Source: DASVBJ01 sp036375895
GTDB taxonomy: Bacteria > Actinomycetota > Actinomycetes > JACCUZ01
Assembly (NCBI GenBank): GCA_036375895.1
Contig: DASVBJ010000092.1
Coordinates: 1-16,081 of the forward strand
DNA: 16,081 bases
Reading direction: 5' to 3'
Part shown: one piece after another, positions 6,680 through 13,515 of the stretch
Position numbering within the stretch: the stretch's first letter is position 1
Layout of the letters: each line of letters opens with the position of its first letter
Translations under genes and position numbers: made by a program
Notes under the pieces: model-generated
Told to the model about the DNA's origin: nothing
The model's input: only the letters and a program-made list of their open reading frames with translations
The model's database searches: none

Positions 6680-7881
6680 GCCGCCGTCAGCACCCCCGCC
6701 GCCGCGTCGCGCCCGACGCGGGCCAGGCTGGCGTTCTCCAGCGTCCACGCGGCGAGCCGGGCACGGTCCTCGTCCGCCGGCGGTGCTGCGAGCGCTTCCA
6801 CGAGTGCGTCGGCGACCGCGTCAGGGTCGTGGTCCACAGCCCGACCGAGCGCCGCGTCCCGGACCAGCGCCGCGCCCGCGCCGACGCCGGCGAAGATCAC
6901 CGGCGTGCCCCCCGCGGTCGCCGCGTAGATCTTGGTCGGGCGGGCGAAGTCGTAGCCCCGGCCGGGCACGATCGAGACCAGGGCGCACCGGGCCGCGCGC
7001 TGCCAGGTCGCTGCCTCGCGCGGGGGCAGCACGCCGGGGAAGTCCACCCGGCCCGGGGCCAGCTCACCGGCCAGCCTGCGCAGCGCGGGCAGCTCGCTCC
7101 CCTGGCCGAGGAACACCAGCCGGGAGTCGTCCGGCAGCCGGTCGAGGGCCTGGGCGAAGCCGCGCACGAACACGTCGGCCCCCTGCCACTCCGACATCGT
7201 GCCCGCGTAGATCGCGAAGGGCGCTGTCGGTGGTCGCGGCCCGGCCGACGGCGGCTCGTCCGGCCCCGCCCCACTCGCCGGCCGGCCGAACACGTCGGTG
7301 TCCACCCCGTTGCCGACGACCTGCACCGTGCCGTCGTCGACGCCGAGGCCACGCAGCCTCTCGGCGACCCCGTCGCTCACGGCGAGCACGTGGCAGGCCC
7401 CGCGCAGCACCGCCGACTCGGCCCGGCGCAGCAGACCCAGCACCCAGCGGGGCGCGCCGGCGCTGGCGGCCGCCTCGCTCCACACGTCCGCCGCGAAGTA
7501 CGCGTAGGGGACGCGGCGCAACCGGCTGAAGGCGAGCACCACCAGGCCGGTGGTCGGTGGCGGCTCGCAGACGATGAGCTCGGGACGCCGACGAGCGAGC
7601 AGGCGGAGGAAGAGGGGGAGGTCGAAGCTGAGGTACTGCACGTAGCCCCGGATGATGCCGTTCTCGTCCCGCAGCGCCGGCCACCGGCTGACCCGGACGC
7701 CGGCCGGGTCGTCGGCCGGGCCGGCCGCCGCCGGCGGACGGGTGGTCAGCACGGCGACCTCACAGCCCGCGTCGACCAGTCCCCGGGCCAGCCAGCGCAG
7801 CCGGGCCGCCGCGGCCGCGACCTCCGGGGAGAACAGGCGGCTCGCGATGACGACGCGGGGTCGGCCGGTCCGACCCCCCAC
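6667..7881 (-). CDS. GT4-family glycosyltransferase
   Basis: A 404-residue GT-B glycosyltransferase. The N-terminal domain has ARLRWLARGLVDAGCEVAVLT (start near residue 26) and a DENGIIRGYVQYLSF segment (72-86), then YAYFAADVWSEAA (126-138). The junction holds VVGNGVDTDVF (188-198), the usual GT4 hinge, followed by a proline/glycine-rich insert (200-221). The C-terminal domain has YAGTMSEWQGADVFVRGF (225-242) and the donor-binding motif RPTKIYAATAGGTPVIFAG (314-332), a variant of the GT4 P-x-K-x-x-E-Y-x-A-x-G-x-P-V signature with alanine in the acidic position. The family transfers sugars from nucleotide donors to polyprenyl-linked acceptors at the inner membrane face. GTG at 7881 is supported by GAGGG 8 bases upstream. 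It lies 11 bases after the oxidoreductase gene and is its likely operon partner. Confidence 0.9.
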   Translation of the reverse strand: MGGRTGRPRVVIASRLFSPEVAAAAARLRWLARGLVDAGCEVAVLTTRPPAAAGPADDPAGVRVSRWPALRDENGIIRGYVQYLSFDLPLFLRLLARRRPELIVCEPPPTTGLVVLAFSRLRRVPYAYFAADVWSEAAASAGAPRWVLGLLRRAESAVLRGACHVLAVSDGVAERLRGLGVDDGTVQVVGNGVDTDVFGRPASGAGPDEPPSAGPRPPTAPFAIYAGTMSEWQGADVFVRGFAQALDRLPDDSRLVFLGQGSELPALRRLAGELAPGRVDFPGVLPPREAATWQRAARCALVSIVPGRGYDFARPTKIYAATAGGTPVIFAGVGAGAALVRDAALGRAVDHDPDAVADALVEALAAPPADEDRARLAAWTLENASLARVGRDAAAGVLTAAGLT

Positions 7882-7889
7882 CTAGCCGA

Positions 7890-7894
7890 CCCTC
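7890..7894 (-). promoter_or_regulatory. Ribosome binding site for the GT4 gene
   Basis: GAGGG on the minus strand, 8 bases before the GTG at 7881. It overlaps the stop codon of the oxidoreductase gene (7893-7895), consistent with coupled translation. Confidence 0.6.
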
Positions 7895-8882
7895 ACGACA
7901 GGTCGACGGCGTTGCCGGTGCGGGCGGAGGTGAGCATCGCCTCTGCGACGTCCACCGTGCGCAGCCCCTCCTCCATCGTCACGATCCGCGACGCGTCGCC
8001 GAGCACGGCGTCGCGGAACGCCTCGTGCTCGAGCCGGAGCGGCTCCCGCTTGGCGTAGGCGAAGCGGGTGACGTCGCCCTCGGAGACGCCGCGGAAGCTG
8101 GCCACGGACGGCCACTCGGTCCGCACGGTGCCGTTCGCGTGGAACGTGAGATCGGCGCTGAGCGTGTCCGCGACGAAGCTGCCGCGGTCGCCCGTGACGA
8201 TGGTGACGCGCTCCTTGAACGGCGTGAGCCAGTTGACCAGGTGGCTCGTCACCGTGCCGTTGGCCAGGGTGCCGACGGCGGCGACGAGGTCCTCGTGCGG
8301 CCGGCCGCTGCGGTGCGTGACCCGTGCGCTGATGGACGTGAACGGGCTCTGCGCCACCCACGCGGTGAGGTCGATGTCATGGGTGGCGAGGTCCTTGACC
8401 ACACCCACGTCCGCGATCCGGGCCGGGAATGGCCCCTGCCGCCGGGTCACGATCTGGTAGACCTCGCCGAGCTCGCCGGTCTCGAGCCGGGAGCGCAGCT
8501 CCTGGAGGGCCGGGTTGAAGCGCTCGATGTGCCCGACGCAGCCGACCAGTCCCTTGCTCTGGAACGCCTCCACGATCCGGTGGGCCGCCTTGGCGTCGGC
8601 CGCGAGCGGCTTCTCGATCATCGTGTGGATGCCCGCGTCGGCGAGCTCCAGCGCGAGCTCCTCGTGCAGCCCGGTCGGCGCGGCGACCACCGCCAGGTCG
8701 ACGCCGACCTCGACGAGGGCCGCGACGGAGCCGAGCACCGACAGCCCGCCGGCGACGCCGTGCGGGTCGCCGCCCGGGTCGGCGACCGCGACGAGCTCCA
8801 CACCGTCCAGCTCGCGCAGCACCCGGACGTGGTGGCGGCCCATCATGCCCAGGCCGACGACACCTGCCCGCAGGGTCGACAT
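7893..8882 (-). CDS. wbpB: Gfo/Idh/MocA oxidoreductase, UDP-GlcNAcA 3-dehydrogenase type (WbpB/WlbA-like)
   Basis: A 329-residue NAD(P)-dependent oxidoreductase. The Rossmann signature GVVGLGMMGRHH spans residues 7-18, followed by VADP (33-36), the family motif EKPLA (90-94), which supplies the conserved lysine, and the active-site region GVVKDLATHDIDL (160-172) with its histidine and aspartates. Length and motifs fit the WbpB/WlbA subgroup, which oxidises C3 of UDP-GlcNAcA to a 3-keto sugar. Placement directly downstream of the aminotransferase (TGATG stop/start overlap) and next to the acetyltransferase supports that role; the fold alone would allow other sugars. In P. aeruginosa WbpB recycles its NADH with 2-oxoglutarate; whether this one does cannot be told. 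ATG at 8882 places the first beta strand at residue 6. Confidence 0.88.
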   Translation of the reverse strand: MSTLRAGVVGLGMMGRHHVRVLRELDGVELVAVADPGGDPHGVAGGLSVLGSVAALVEVGVDLAVVAAPTGLHEELALELADAGIHTMIEKPLAADAKAAHRIVEAFQSKGLVGCVGHIERFNPALQELRSRLETGELGEVYQIVTRRQGPFPARIADVGVVKDLATHDIDLTAWVAQSPFTSISARVTHRSGRPHEDLVAAVGTLANGTVTSHLVNWLTPFKERVTIVTGDRGSFVADTLSADLTFHANGTVRTEWPSVASFRGVSEGDVTRFAYAKREPLRLEHEAFRDAVLGDASRIVTMEEGLRTVDVAEAMLTSARTGNAVDLS

Positions 8883-9961
8883 CAGGCGCCCGCCTTCACC
8901 ACGGTGTTGACGGCCTCGACGATGGTCTCCAGGTCGGCCTCGGACAGCGACGGGTGCACCGGCAGGGACAGGACCTCCTGCGCGGCTTGCTCGGTCTGCG
9001 GCAGGTCCAGGGTCAGTCCGAACGACGGCAGGCGGTGGTTCGGGATCGGGTAGTAGACGCCGTTGCCGACCCCGTGCTCCTCCCGCAGCGCCTTGGCGAC
9101 GCCGTCCCGGTCCTCCGGGACGCGGATCGTGTACTGGTGGTAGACGTGCACGGCGCCGTCGGCCACCGGCGGCACGACGACGCCCTGCAGGCCCTCGTCG
9201 AAGAATCGCGCGTTCGCCTGCCGCTGCGCTGTCCAGCCCGGCAGCTTCGACAGCTGAACCCGGCCGATCGCGGCGTGGATGTCGGTCATCCGGTTGTTCA
9301 GCCCGACGACCTCGTTCTCGTACTGGCGCTCCATGCCCTGGTTGCGGAGCAGGCGGATGCCGCGGGCGGTCCCCTCGTCGGCGCAGGAGACCATGCCGCC
9401 CTCGCCGGACGTCATGTTCTTGGTGGGGTACAGGCTGAACATCGCGAACTGCCCGAAGGTGCCGACGTGGCGACCGTGCAGGCTCGCGCCGTGCGCCTGT
9501 GCGGCGTCCTCGAAGATCTTCAGCCCGTGGCGGTCGGCGACGGCCTGCAGCCCGGCCATGTCGGCCGGGTGACCGTAGAGGTGGACCGGCATGATCCCGA
9601 CGGTCCGATCCGTGACCGCGGCCTCGACGGAGGCGGGGTCGAGACAGAAGTGGTCGGGCTCGATGTCGGCGAACACCGGCGTCGCCCCGGTCAGGGCCAC
9701 CGTGTTGGCGGTCGCCGCGAACGTGAACGACGGGACGATCACCTCGTCGCCCGGGCCCACCCCGCAGGCGAGCAGCCCGAGGTGCTGGCCGGACGTGCCG
9801 GAGTTGACCGCGACGCACACCCGCCCGTCGACCAGGGCGGCGGCGAACTCCTGCTCGAAGGCGGCGACCTCCGGTCCCTGGGCGAGCATGCCGCTGCGCA
9901 GGACCCGGTCGACCGCCTCGCGCTCGTCGTCACCGATGATCGGCTTGGCTGCGGGGATCAT
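8882..9961 (-). CDS. wbpE: DegT/DnrJ/EryC1/StrS aminotransferase, UDP-3-keto-GlcNAcA type (WbpE-like)
   Basis: A 359-residue PLP-dependent sugar aminotransferase. It begins IPAAKPIIGDDE (residues 2-13), typical of the family. GTSG (55-58) binds phosphate, EDAAQAHGA (151-159) carries the aspartate and glutamine that contact the pyridine ring, and SLYPTKNMTSGEGG (176-189) contains the Schiff-base lysine, Lys181. NNRMTDIHAAIG (222-233) and NHRLP (308-312) are the usual C-terminal motifs. It would aminate the C3 ketone made by the adjacent oxidoreductase, probably with glutamate, giving UDP-GlcNAc3NA. The start ATG overlaps the acetyltransferase stop (ATGA, 4 bases), and its own stop overlaps the next start (TGATG), so the three enzymes are translationally coupled in pathway-related order. 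Specificity is inferred from context. Confidence 0.92.
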   Translation of the reverse strand: MIPAAKPIIGDDEREAVDRVLRSGMLAQGPEVAAFEQEFAAALVDGRVCVAVNSGTSGQHLGLLACGVGPGDEVIVPSFTFAATANTVALTGATPVFADIEPDHFCLDPASVEAAVTDRTVGIMPVHLYGHPADMAGLQAVADRHGLKIFEDAAQAHGASLHGRHVGTFGQFAMFSLYPTKNMTSGEGGMVSCADEGTARGIRLLRNQGMERQYENEVVGLNNRMTDIHAAIGRVQLSKLPGWTAQRQANARFFDEGLQGVVVPPVADGAVHVYHQYTIRVPEDRDGVAKALREEHGVGNGVYYPIPNHRLPSFGLTLDLPQTEQAAQEVLSLPVHPSLSEADLETIVEAVNTVVKAGA

Positions 9962-10551
9962 TCCGCGTCCTCCAGAAGGATGTCGTCGTTCTCGTGGTAG
10001 GTGCGGCCGGTGACCGGGCAGCGCCAGGCCCCGTCGGCCTTCTCCAGCGGCACCCCTGCGCGCCCCACCCAGGCCACCCGGCGGGCCGGGACGCCCGCGA
10101 CCAGTGCGAAGTCCGGCACGTCACGCGTGACGACTGCACCCGCGGCGACCGTGGCCCACCGGCCGATCCTGGCCGGTGCGATGCACACCGCCCGGGCCCC
10201 GATGGAGGCACCCTCGCCGATGGTCACCCCGACGGGCTCCCAGTCGCTCGCCGACTTCAGGGACAGGTCGGGGTTGACCGCCCGGGGGTACAGGTCGTTC
10301 GTCAGCACGGCGGCGGGGCCGATGAAGACGCCGTCGCCGAGCACGGCAGGCTCGTAGACCAGGGCGTAGTTCTGCACCTTGCAGTGGTCGCCGAGCACCG
10401 CGCCGGTGCCGACATATGCGCCGCGGCCGATGATGCAGCCCTCGCCGAGTCGTGCGTCCTCACGGACCTGAGCGAGGTGCCACACCTTGGTGCCCTCGCC
10501 GAGAACCGCGGAGTCCGCGACGTCGGCGCCCTGGGCGATGTGTACCGACAC
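9958..10551 (-). CDS. wbpD: Left-handed beta-helix N-acetyltransferase (WbpD/WlbB-like)
   Basis: A 197-residue hexapeptide-repeat acyltransferase. Repeats run from about residue 10 to 145 (for example ARLGEGCIIGRGAYVGTGAVLG, split here as residues 33-54, then VTIGEGASIGARAVCI at 109-124). The WbpD/WlbB pattern is clear: TKVWHLAQV (21-29), QNYALVYEPAVLGDGVFIG (60-78) and LTNDLYPRA (83-91), where Asn85 matches the conserved asparagine of the TN motif near the active site in this family. The enzyme would acetylate the C3 amine of UDP-GlcNAc3NA with acetyl-CoA. A C-terminal tail (about 165-197, with WRCPVTGRTYHE) extends past the helix. GTG at 10551 has GGAAGG 6 bases upstream. It is the first gene of its unit and overlaps the aminotransferase by four bases. 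Confidence 0.92.
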   Translation of the reverse strand: MSVHIAQGADVADSAVLGEGTKVWHLAQVREDARLGEGCIIGRGAYVGTGAVLGDHCKVQNYALVYEPAVLGDGVFIGPAAVLTNDLYPRAVNPDLSLKSASDWEPVGVTIGEGASIGARAVCIAPARIGRWATVAAGAVVTRDVPDFALVAGVPARRVAWVGRAGVPLEKADGAWRCPVTGRTYHENDDILLEDAE

Positions 10552-10557
10552 CTCGTG

Positions 10558-10563
10558 CCTTCC
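10558..10563 (-). promoter_or_regulatory. Ribosome binding site for the acetyltransferase gene
   Basis: GGAAGG on the minus strand, 6 bases before the GTG at 10551. It has the same sequence and spacing as the site before the dehydrogenase gene at 3350-3355. Confidence 0.7.
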
Positions 10564-10585
10564 GGTAGTGCTGCTGGCCTGCCCG

Positions 10586-10591
10586 AAGGTA
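10586..10591 (-). promoter_or_regulatory. Putative -10 element for the acetyltransferase-aminotransferase-oxidoreductase-GT4 unit
   Basis: TACCTT on the minus strand matches TANNNT. It ends 35 bases before the start GTG, exactly as the TATGCT candidate does before the dehydrogenase gene. No clear -35 box is seen. The rest of the 111-base divergent gap (10552-10662) shows no other strong signal. Confidence 0.4.
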
Positions 10592-10649
10592 TCAGCCCGT
10601 CATCGGCCGACCCGCAGCCGCCGATGGCGGCGGACCCGGCCGGCGCTGG

Positions 10650-10655
10650 CACAAT
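10650..10655 (+). promoter_or_regulatory. Weak putative -10 element for the GT2/DUF2304 unit
   Basis: CACAAT ends 8 bases before the ATG at 10663 and matches the A and final T of TANNNT but not the first T. The start codon has no Shine-Dalgarno at a usable distance (GAGG lies only 2 bases away), so a leaderless transcript is possible. Confidence 0.25.
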
Positions 10656-10662
10656 CGAGGCC

Positions 10663-11328
10663 ATGGAGGACACCTGGGTCGTCGTGCCGCTCTTCAACGA
10701 GGAGCAGGTGATCGGCGACGTCGTGCGCGACCTCCGCGGCACGTTCCCGCAGGTGGTCTGCGTCGACGACGGCAGCCGCGACGGGTCGGCCGCCGCGGCA
10801 CGGGAGGCCGGCGCGGTCGTCGTGCGCCACTCCCTCAACCTCGGCCAGGGAGCCTCCCTGCAGACCGGCATCCAGTACGCCCTGTCGGACCCGCAGATGC
10901 GCTACGTGGTGACCTTCGACGCGGACGGGCAGCACCAGGTGAGCGACGCCCTCGCGATGGTGCAGCGGCTGCGGGCCGGCGAGGCCGACGCCGTCTTCGG
11001 GTCGAGGTTCCTCGACTCCCGCACCCGGCCCGGCCTGGTGAAGCGACTGGTGCTCAAGGCCGCGGTGATGTACTCCAACGCCACGACCGGTGTCCGGCTC
11101 ACCGACGCGCACAACGGTCTGCGGGCCCTGACCAGACAGTGCTGCGAGCGGCTCGACATCCGGCAGAACCGCATGGCCCACGCCTCCGAGATCGTCCACC
11201 AGATCGGCCGCAGCCGAGCCCGGGTCGTGGAGCACCCGGTGCACATCCTCTACACCGACTACAGCCGCTCGAAGGGCCAGTCGGTGCTGAACTCGGTGAA
11301 CATCGTCGCCGACCTGTTCTTCAAGTGA
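10663..11328 (+). CDS. GT2 glycosyltransferase, DPM1-like (polyprenyl-phosphate sugar synthase type)
   Basis: A 221-residue GT-A enzyme consisting almost only of the catalytic domain: VVVPLFNEEQVIGDVV (residues 6-21), VCVDDGSRDGS (32-42), the metal-binding FDADGQH (85-91), GSRFLDSR (113-120), TDAHNGLRAL (147-156) and AHASEIVHQI (172-181). YTDYSRSKGQS (197-207) ends the domain. This layout is that of dolichol- or polyprenyl-phosphate mannose/glucose synthases, which load a sugar on a lipid phosphate for use outside the membrane by GT-C enzymes. There are no transmembrane segments; membrane attachment may come from the DUF2304 protein encoded 16 bases downstream. The donor sugar is unknown. ATG at 10663 starts two residues before the conserved strand region. 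Confidence 0.88.
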   Translation: MEDTWVVVPLFNEEQVIGDVVRDLRGTFPQVVCVDDGSRDGSAAAAREAGAVVVRHSLNLGQGASLQTGIQYALSDPQMRYVVTFDADGQHQVSDALAMVQRLRAGEADAVFGSRFLDSRTRPGLVKRLVLKAAVMYSNATTGVRLTDAHNGLRALTRQCCERLDIRQNRMAHASEIVHQIGRSRARVVEHPVHILYTDYSRSKGQSVLNSVNIVADLFFK

Positions 11329-11330
11329 CC

Positions 11331-11336
11331 GAGGGA
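11331..11336 (+). promoter_or_regulatory. Ribosome binding site for the DUF2304 gene
   Basis: GAGGGA lies 8 bases before the ATG at 11345, in the short gap after the GT2 stop codon. It supports this start and operon linkage. Confidence 0.55.
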
Positions 11337-11344
11337 CCGACCTG

Positions 11345-11701
11345 ATGGCAATCCAGATCCTGCTCATCCTCGGCGTCGCGATCGGCGGCGCGATGCTGAT
11401 GCGCAGCAGCGGAGGCGCCCGCCACCAGGCGGTGCGGCGGCTCATGCTGCTGGCCTTCGTGGTCTTCGCCGTCACCTCGATCCTGGTGCCGCAGCTGGTC
11501 TCGCAGATCGCCCGCGCCGTCGGCGTCGGTCGTGGCGCCGACCTGCTGCTCTACGGCCTGTTCGTGGCCTTCCTCGGCTTCATCGCCACGACGTACCGAC
11601 GGTTCCGCGAGCTCGAGCGCCAGCTCACCGTGCTCACCCGGCGGCTGGCGCTCGACGAGGTGCCGGCGCCGACCCGGCCGTCAGCCGACGACCGGGCCTG
11701 A
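11345..11701 (+). CDS. DUF2304-family small membrane protein
   Basis: A 118-residue protein with three hydrophobic segments (about residues 3-18, 33-52 and 66-83), followed by a charged heptad-like stretch RRFRELERQLTVLTRRLAL (85-103) that probably forms a cytoplasmic coiled coil, and a proline-rich end. Size and layout match DUF2304, a family that often sits beside GT2 genes in bacterial polysaccharide loci. The function is not established. Given the soluble GT2 directly upstream, a membrane-tether or stabilising role is a reasonable inference, comparable to DPM3 for eukaryotic DPM1. The last 21 bases overlap the 3' end of the convergent methyltransferase gene. Confidence 0.85.
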   Translation: MAIQILLILGVAIGGAMLMRSSGGARHQAVRRLMLLAFVVFAVTSILVPQLVSQIARAVGVGRGADLLLYGLFVAFLGFIATTYRRFRELERQLTVLTRRLALDEVPAPTRPSADDRA

Positions 11702-12361
11702 CGCCCGCCGGCCGTACAGCCACATCTCGCCGAGCAGGGGCACGTCCGGCGGCGGCGCGACGTGCTCGAGGACCTGCCAGTCCGGCTCGTTCTGCGCGAC
11801 CCACGGGGTGAAGGGCTGGTGCCGCTCGTGCGGAGCGCTCGGGATCTCGTCCGTGTCCGTGCTGCAGATGGCGACGAAACGCTGCCCGCTCGCGAACAGC
11901 CTTCGCAGGTAGTCCTCGCGCACGTCGTCCTCGACGAGGTGGAAGATCACCTCGAGCGAGAGGGCGAGGTCGGCACGCAGCCATCCGGCCGGGTCTGCGG
12001 CGGTCTCCGGGTCGTAGCGCAGGAAGCTCTTGGTGGGGTCCTCGCGGAACCGCTCGATGCACCGGCGGATCGCGGACGCCGACCGGTCCAGCCCCAGGTA
12101 GCGCGGGTAGGCGGCGAGCGACAGCTGGTTGCCGTCGCCGCAGCCGAGGTCGACCACCGACGTCACGCCGTGGGCGGCCACCCATCCGTTGACGACCGCT
12201 GCCTTCCACTCGGCGGCGGCACCGTACGACCCGGAGCCGGAGCTGCCGCCGCTGGCGTAGCGGGACTCCCAGTACTGCCCGCTACCCCGGAACCGCCGAC
12301 GACGCAGCCACCGCCCGGCGAAGCTGCCGCCGATCGCCCGGCGCGCCCTCGTGACATCCAT
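11681..12361 (-). CDS. SAM-dependent class I methyltransferase
   Basis: A 226-residue methyltransferase. An arginine-rich N-terminus (residues 5-25) precedes a GQYWESRYASGG segment (28-39). Motif I is VVDLGCGDGNQL (69-80), followed by YLGLDRSASAI (88-98) with the acidic residue that binds the SAM ribose, and motif IV-like ADLALSLEVIFHLVED (130-145). The family is broad; nothing fixes the substrate. Its place in the cluster suggests methylation of a sugar hydroxyl, or of a glycan end as a chain-length cap, but this is inference. It starts at ATG 12361 with no Shine-Dalgarno and a TANNNT 7 bases upstream, so it is probably leaderless. It lies 36 bases after the acyltransferase stop on the same strand and may also receive read-through. 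Its 3' end overlaps the DUF2304 gene by 21 bases. Confidence 0.87.
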   Translation of the reverse strand: MDVTRARRAIGGSFAGRWLRRRRFRGSGQYWESRYASGGSSGSGSYGAAAEWKAAVVNGWVAAHGVTSVVDLGCGDGNQLSLAAYPRYLGLDRSASAIRRCIERFREDPTKSFLRYDPETAADPAGWLRADLALSLEVIFHLVEDDVREDYLRRLFASGQRFVAICSTDTDEIPSAPHERHQPFTPWVAQNEPDWQVLEHVAPPPDVPLLGEMWLYGRRASGPVVG

Positions 12362-12367
12362 CCGCTA

Positions 12368-12373
12368 ACGGTA
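12368..12373 (-). promoter_or_regulatory. Putative -10 element of a leaderless methyltransferase transcript
   Basis: On the minus strand TACCGT (TANNNT) lies within CGCTACCGTT. Its last T is 7 bases before the A of the ATG, the position expected if transcription starts at the start codon. The same 10-base string occurs before the gene at 16022. Confidence 0.5.
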
Positions 12374-12397
12374 GCGACGCGAGCCCCGCGTCGTGAC

Positions 12398-13513
12398 TCA
12401 GACCACCTTGCGCAGGACCGGCACCCGACCGGCGACCAGCACGAGCGCGTACGTCGTGACGAGCACCGCGGCGCAGCGGCCGAGGAGCTGCGGCACCCCG
12501 GTCGCCGCATCACCACCGCCGAGCACCGGCCAGGTGAGCACCCACTGCAGGACCAGCAGGTGCGCCGCGAAGACGCCGAGGGTCGCGTCGCCCAGGCGCC
12601 TGCCCAGCCGGGCCGCCCGGTCACCGCCGTCAGCCGCCGCCGCGCGGCCGCGCCGCCGCCCCAGCGAGGAGGCGACGAGGAACACGAGCACCGCGCAGGC
12701 GAGCACCGCAGGCGTGTAGTACGACTCGGCCGGCAGGTAGCGCTCCAGCGTGGCGGCCGGCTCGTGCGGGTTGCGCCACTGCCAGGCGAGCAGTGACGTC
12801 AGCCCGAGCACCCCGGCCACCGCGGCCGCGGTCCCGCGCGCGCCGAGGGTCACCGGCCGCAGCCCCCAGCCGAGCAGGTAGCAGCCGAGGTACCCGATCC
12901 ACCAGGTCCACGGTGTCTCCACCCACTTCGGCCCGCCGCCCCGCAACGGCTGGGTCGCCACCGTGAGCATCACGGGCAACGCGGCGGCAAGGCCCACCCA
13001 GCGGACGGTTCGCCGGTCGACCGACGCGACCCACGGCATCAGGACCGGCGTGACGAGGGCCAGCCCCAGGACGATCCAGAAGAAGTAGAGGGCGGTGTAC
13101 ACCCGGCCGGTGAGCGACCACTCCACGACGTCCCGCCAGCCGTAGGGCTGGTCCAGGACCCAACGCCGGACGCCGAGGTAGACGAGGTTCCAGAACAGGA
13201 CGGCGGGCAGCAGCCGGACCGCCCGTCGGCGCAGGAACTCGCGACCACCCCGGTAGCGCGCCGGGTCCAGCAGGAGCGCACCGCTCAGCATCACGAAGAC
13301 AGGGACCGCCCAGCGCGCGCCGAAGTCGAGGGCGATCGCCAACCGGCCGTGGAGGGTGCCGCGGGCGCCCGGGGCGATGGCGGTGAGCCCGGCGGTGTGG
13401 ATGCACACCACCCCGGCGATCGCCACGACCCGCAGCCAGGACACCCATGCCAGCGACGGCGGCGCCCCGGCTGTCCTCGGCCGGGTGTCCGTCAGCGTCT
13501 CGTGCTGCGCCAC
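12398..13513 (-). CDS. Acyltransferase family 3 membrane protein (probable glycan O-acyltransferase)
   Basis: A 371-residue polytopic membrane protein with about ten hydrophobic segments. The first contains WLRVVAIAGVVCIHTAG (residues 26-42), with the arginine and the histidine eleven residues later that mark acyltransferase-3 (OafA/OatA/WecH-like) enzymes. These use acyl-CoA, usually acetyl-CoA, to O-acylate sugars at the membrane. There is no C-terminal SGNH domain, so it is the single-domain type. The target is presumably the polysaccharide or its lipid-linked repeat. Start choice is uncertain: GTG at 13513 lies 2 bases after the flippase stop, and TTG at 13519 would overlap that stop as TTGA; GTG was preferred as the commoner codon. 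It probably shares a transcript with the flippase and GT2 genes upstream. Confidence 0.86.
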   Translation of the reverse strand: MAQHETLTDTRPRTAGAPPSLAWVSWLRVVAIAGVVCIHTAGLTAIAPGARGTLHGRLAIALDFGARWAVPVFVMLSGALLLDPARYRGGREFLRRRAVRLLPAVLFWNLVYLGVRRWVLDQPYGWRDVVEWSLTGRVYTALYFFWIVLGLALVTPVLMPWVASVDRRTVRWVGLAAALPVMLTVATQPLRGGGPKWVETPWTWWIGYLGCYLLGWGLRPVTLGARGTAAAVAGVLGLTSLLAWQWRNPHEPAATLERYLPAESYYTPAVLACAVLVFLVASSLGRRRGRAAAADGGDRAARLGRRLGDATLGVFAAHLLVLQWVLTWPVLGGGDAATGVPQLLGRCAAVLVTTYALVLVAGRVPVLRKVV

Positions 13514-13515
13514 GG

